In this document: piece by piece, positions 28,151-28,793 of the stretch
How positions within the stretch are numbered: the first letter of the stretch is position 1
How the letters are laid out: every line of letters starts with the position of its first letter
Origin: a virus
Strand: one strand, 5' to 3'
Virus record (IMG/VR): IMGVR_UViG_3300032093_011498
Coordinates: 1 to 28,793 of that record
DNA: 28,793 nt
Notes under the pieces: generated by a model
The model's input: only the letters and a program-made list of their open reading frames with translations
What the model was told of the DNA's origin: nothing
Database searches by the model: none
Made by a program: the position numbers and the translations under genes

Positions 28151-28226
28151 TGGTGCAACCTCCAGGAATCGAACCTGATTCAACGGCTCTTCAGGCCGCC
28201 GCTATGACCACATCAGCTAAAGTTGC
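28151..28226 (-). tRNA. tRNA-Phe (GAA)
   Basis: 76 nt with CCA. Acceptor GCAACTT/AGGTTGC, anticodon loop CTGAAGA gives GAA, T arm ATCAG-TTCGATT-CCTGG region, discriminator A. Confidence 0.92.
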
Positions 28227-28227
28227 A

Positions 28228-28301
28228 TGGTGCTCTCAACAAGAATCGAACTTGTAATGCATCCTTACCAAGGATGAGTTATGCCACTTAACTATGAGAG
28301 C
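28228..28301 (-). tRNA. tRNA-Thr (GGU)
   Basis: 74 nt with CCA. Acceptor GCTCTCA/TGAGAGC, anticodon stem CATCC/GGATG with loop TTGGTAA giving GGU, T arm ACAAG-TTCGATT-CTTGT, discriminator A. Confidence 0.94.
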
Positions 28302-28312
28302 TGCATAACATT

Positions 28313-28388
28313 TGGTGGAGGATAGCAGATTCGAACTGCTTACTCATGCTTGCAAAGCACATGTGTTCCCAATTAGCACCAATCCCCC
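28313..28388 (-). tRNA. tRNA-Ala (UGC)
   Basis: 76 nt with CCA. Acceptor GGGGGAT/ATCCTCC with the G3-U70 pair that marks alanine tRNAs, anticodon loop TTTGCAA gives UGC, T arm AGCAG-TTCGAAT-CTGCT, discriminator A. Confidence 0.95.
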
Positions 28389-28389
28389 A

Positions 28390-28554
28390 TTAAACATAAA
28401 ACTTTGTTTGATCCTGTTTCTTTTGATTAATCAAACGATTTCTCTCACACCACGGACAACCACCGTGATGTTCACAACTTTTTGAAACATATTGCGGACG
28501 ACCATCTCTAACTTTTTTTGAAGTTTTTCTTTCTTTACGAAAAGTCCTAGACAT
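28390..28554 (-). CDS. Small basic Cys-containing conserved phage protein
   Basis: 54 residues: MSRTFRKERKTSKKVRDGRP, then a cysteine motif CEHHGGCPWC and a Lys/Gln tail. The order MSRTFR...VRDGRP...C...C.WC...NR is shared with short proteins of many T4-like phages; three Cys plus two His may bind zinc. GGAGA lies 6 nt before the ATG. Its stop is one base from tRNA-Ala. Confidence 0.8.
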   Translation of the reverse strand: MSRTFRKERKTSKKVRDGRPQYVSKSCEHHGGCPWCERNRLINQKKQDQTKFYV

Positions 28555-28570
28555 ATCATTCTCCTAAATT

Positions 28571-28644
28571 TGGTCTCGGTAGAAGGAATCGAACCTCCGC
28601 CGCATGGTCCCAAACCACGCATGATACCATTTCACCATACCGAG
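28571..28644 (-). tRNA. tRNA-Pro (UGG)
   Basis: 74 nt with CCA. Acceptor CTCGGTA/TACCGAG, anticodon loop TTTGGGA gives UGG, T arm GGAGG-TTCGATT-CCTTC, discriminator A. Confidence 0.94.
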
Positions 28645-28649
28645 TTATT

Positions 28650-28724
28650 TGGTGCATCGTGATGGTTTCGAACCACCGACAACTTGCTTGTAAGGCAAGG
28701 ACTCTACCACTGAGCTAACGATGC
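28650..28724 (-). tRNA. tRNA-Val (UAC)
   Basis: 75 nt with CCA. Acceptor GCATCGT/ACGATGC, anticodon stem CTTGC/GCAAG with loop CTTACAA giving UAC, T arm GGTGG-TTCGAAA-CCATC, discriminator A. Confidence 0.95.
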
Positions 28725-28725
28725 A

Positions 28726-28793
28726 TGGGGTAACCTATGAGGATCGAACTCATACTGCCAGGTCCACAATCTGGCGTGCAGACCACTACACTA
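28726..28793 (-). tRNA. tRNA-His (GUG), 5' end cut by window edge
   Basis: 3' 68 nt with CCA and discriminator C (the histidine base). Anticodon stem CCAGA/CCTGG region with loop TTGTGGA gives GUG; T arm ATGAG-TTCGATC-CTCAT. The acceptor 5' strand lies beyond the window, so the array continues to the right. Confidence 0.9.

Noticed and set aside
1-28793. CRISPR array, insertion sequences or integrase/attachment site
   Set aside because: No regularly spaced direct repeats, transposase or integrase genes were seen.

Overview
The window is part of the genome of a large, AT-rich, strictly lytic-type phage of the T4-like (contractile-tailed) group. Four genes carry recognisable T4 signatures: gene 59 helicase loader, gene 33 late-transcription co-activator, dsbA and rnh. 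Around them sit genes typical of marine T4-like phages: a SleB-like cell-wall hydrolase, ClpP, a YkuK-like RNase H fold protein, a gp88-family protein and several metallophosphoesterases. Almost everything is read from the minus strand, with genes abutting or overlapping by 1-14 nt. The one clear plus-strand gene is a radical SAM protein at about 22.1-23.6 kb.

Layout. 0-3.6 kb: D-Ala-D-Ala peptidase, gp59, gp33, DsbA, a membrane peptide and a SleB hydrolase. 3.6-4.2 kb: a 23-codon gene for a PqqA-like peptide, preceded on the transcript by a two-piece (circularly permuted) tmRNA. 4.2-8.1 kb: a PD-(D/E)XK exonuclease, small conserved phage proteins and a pair of exported proteins (an LPP20-like lipoprotein and its partner). 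8.2-12.2 kb: short early-type operons, each with a sigma70-like promoter. 12.2-15.6 kb: ClpP and a sugar cluster (GalE-type epimerase, glycosyltransferase, cytidylyltransferase-cupin fusion). 15.6-19.6 kb: RNase H, phosphoesterase and conserved phage proteins. 19.8-21.2 kb: an ahpC / SGNH / ahpD operon. 21.3-22.1 kb: YkuK-like gene and two tRNAs. 22.1-24.3 kb: radical SAM and sulfotransferase genes. 24.3 kb to the end: a dense array of tRNAs interleaved with small genes, an HNH endonuclease and three GC-richer spacers that fold like structured RNAs. In total 24 tRNA genes (one cut by the window edge) cover 17 amino acids; Lys, Gln and Trp are not seen here.

How the parts may work together. 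The phage supplies translation parts (24 tRNAs, tmRNA) and a ClpP-type peptidase that could act on tmRNA-tagged proteins. AhpC plus AhpD form a known two-protein peroxide reductase pathway. PqqA is the precursor of the cofactor PQQ, so a host with PQQ-dependent dehydrogenases is likely. The tag ANDESYALAA resembles beta/gammaproteobacterial tags, and permuted tmRNAs are known in alphaproteobacteria, cyanobacteria and some betaproteobacteria. Together these point, as inference only, to a proteobacterial and perhaps methylotrophic host.

All assignments rest on reading motifs and remembered family features; no database search or folding program was run.
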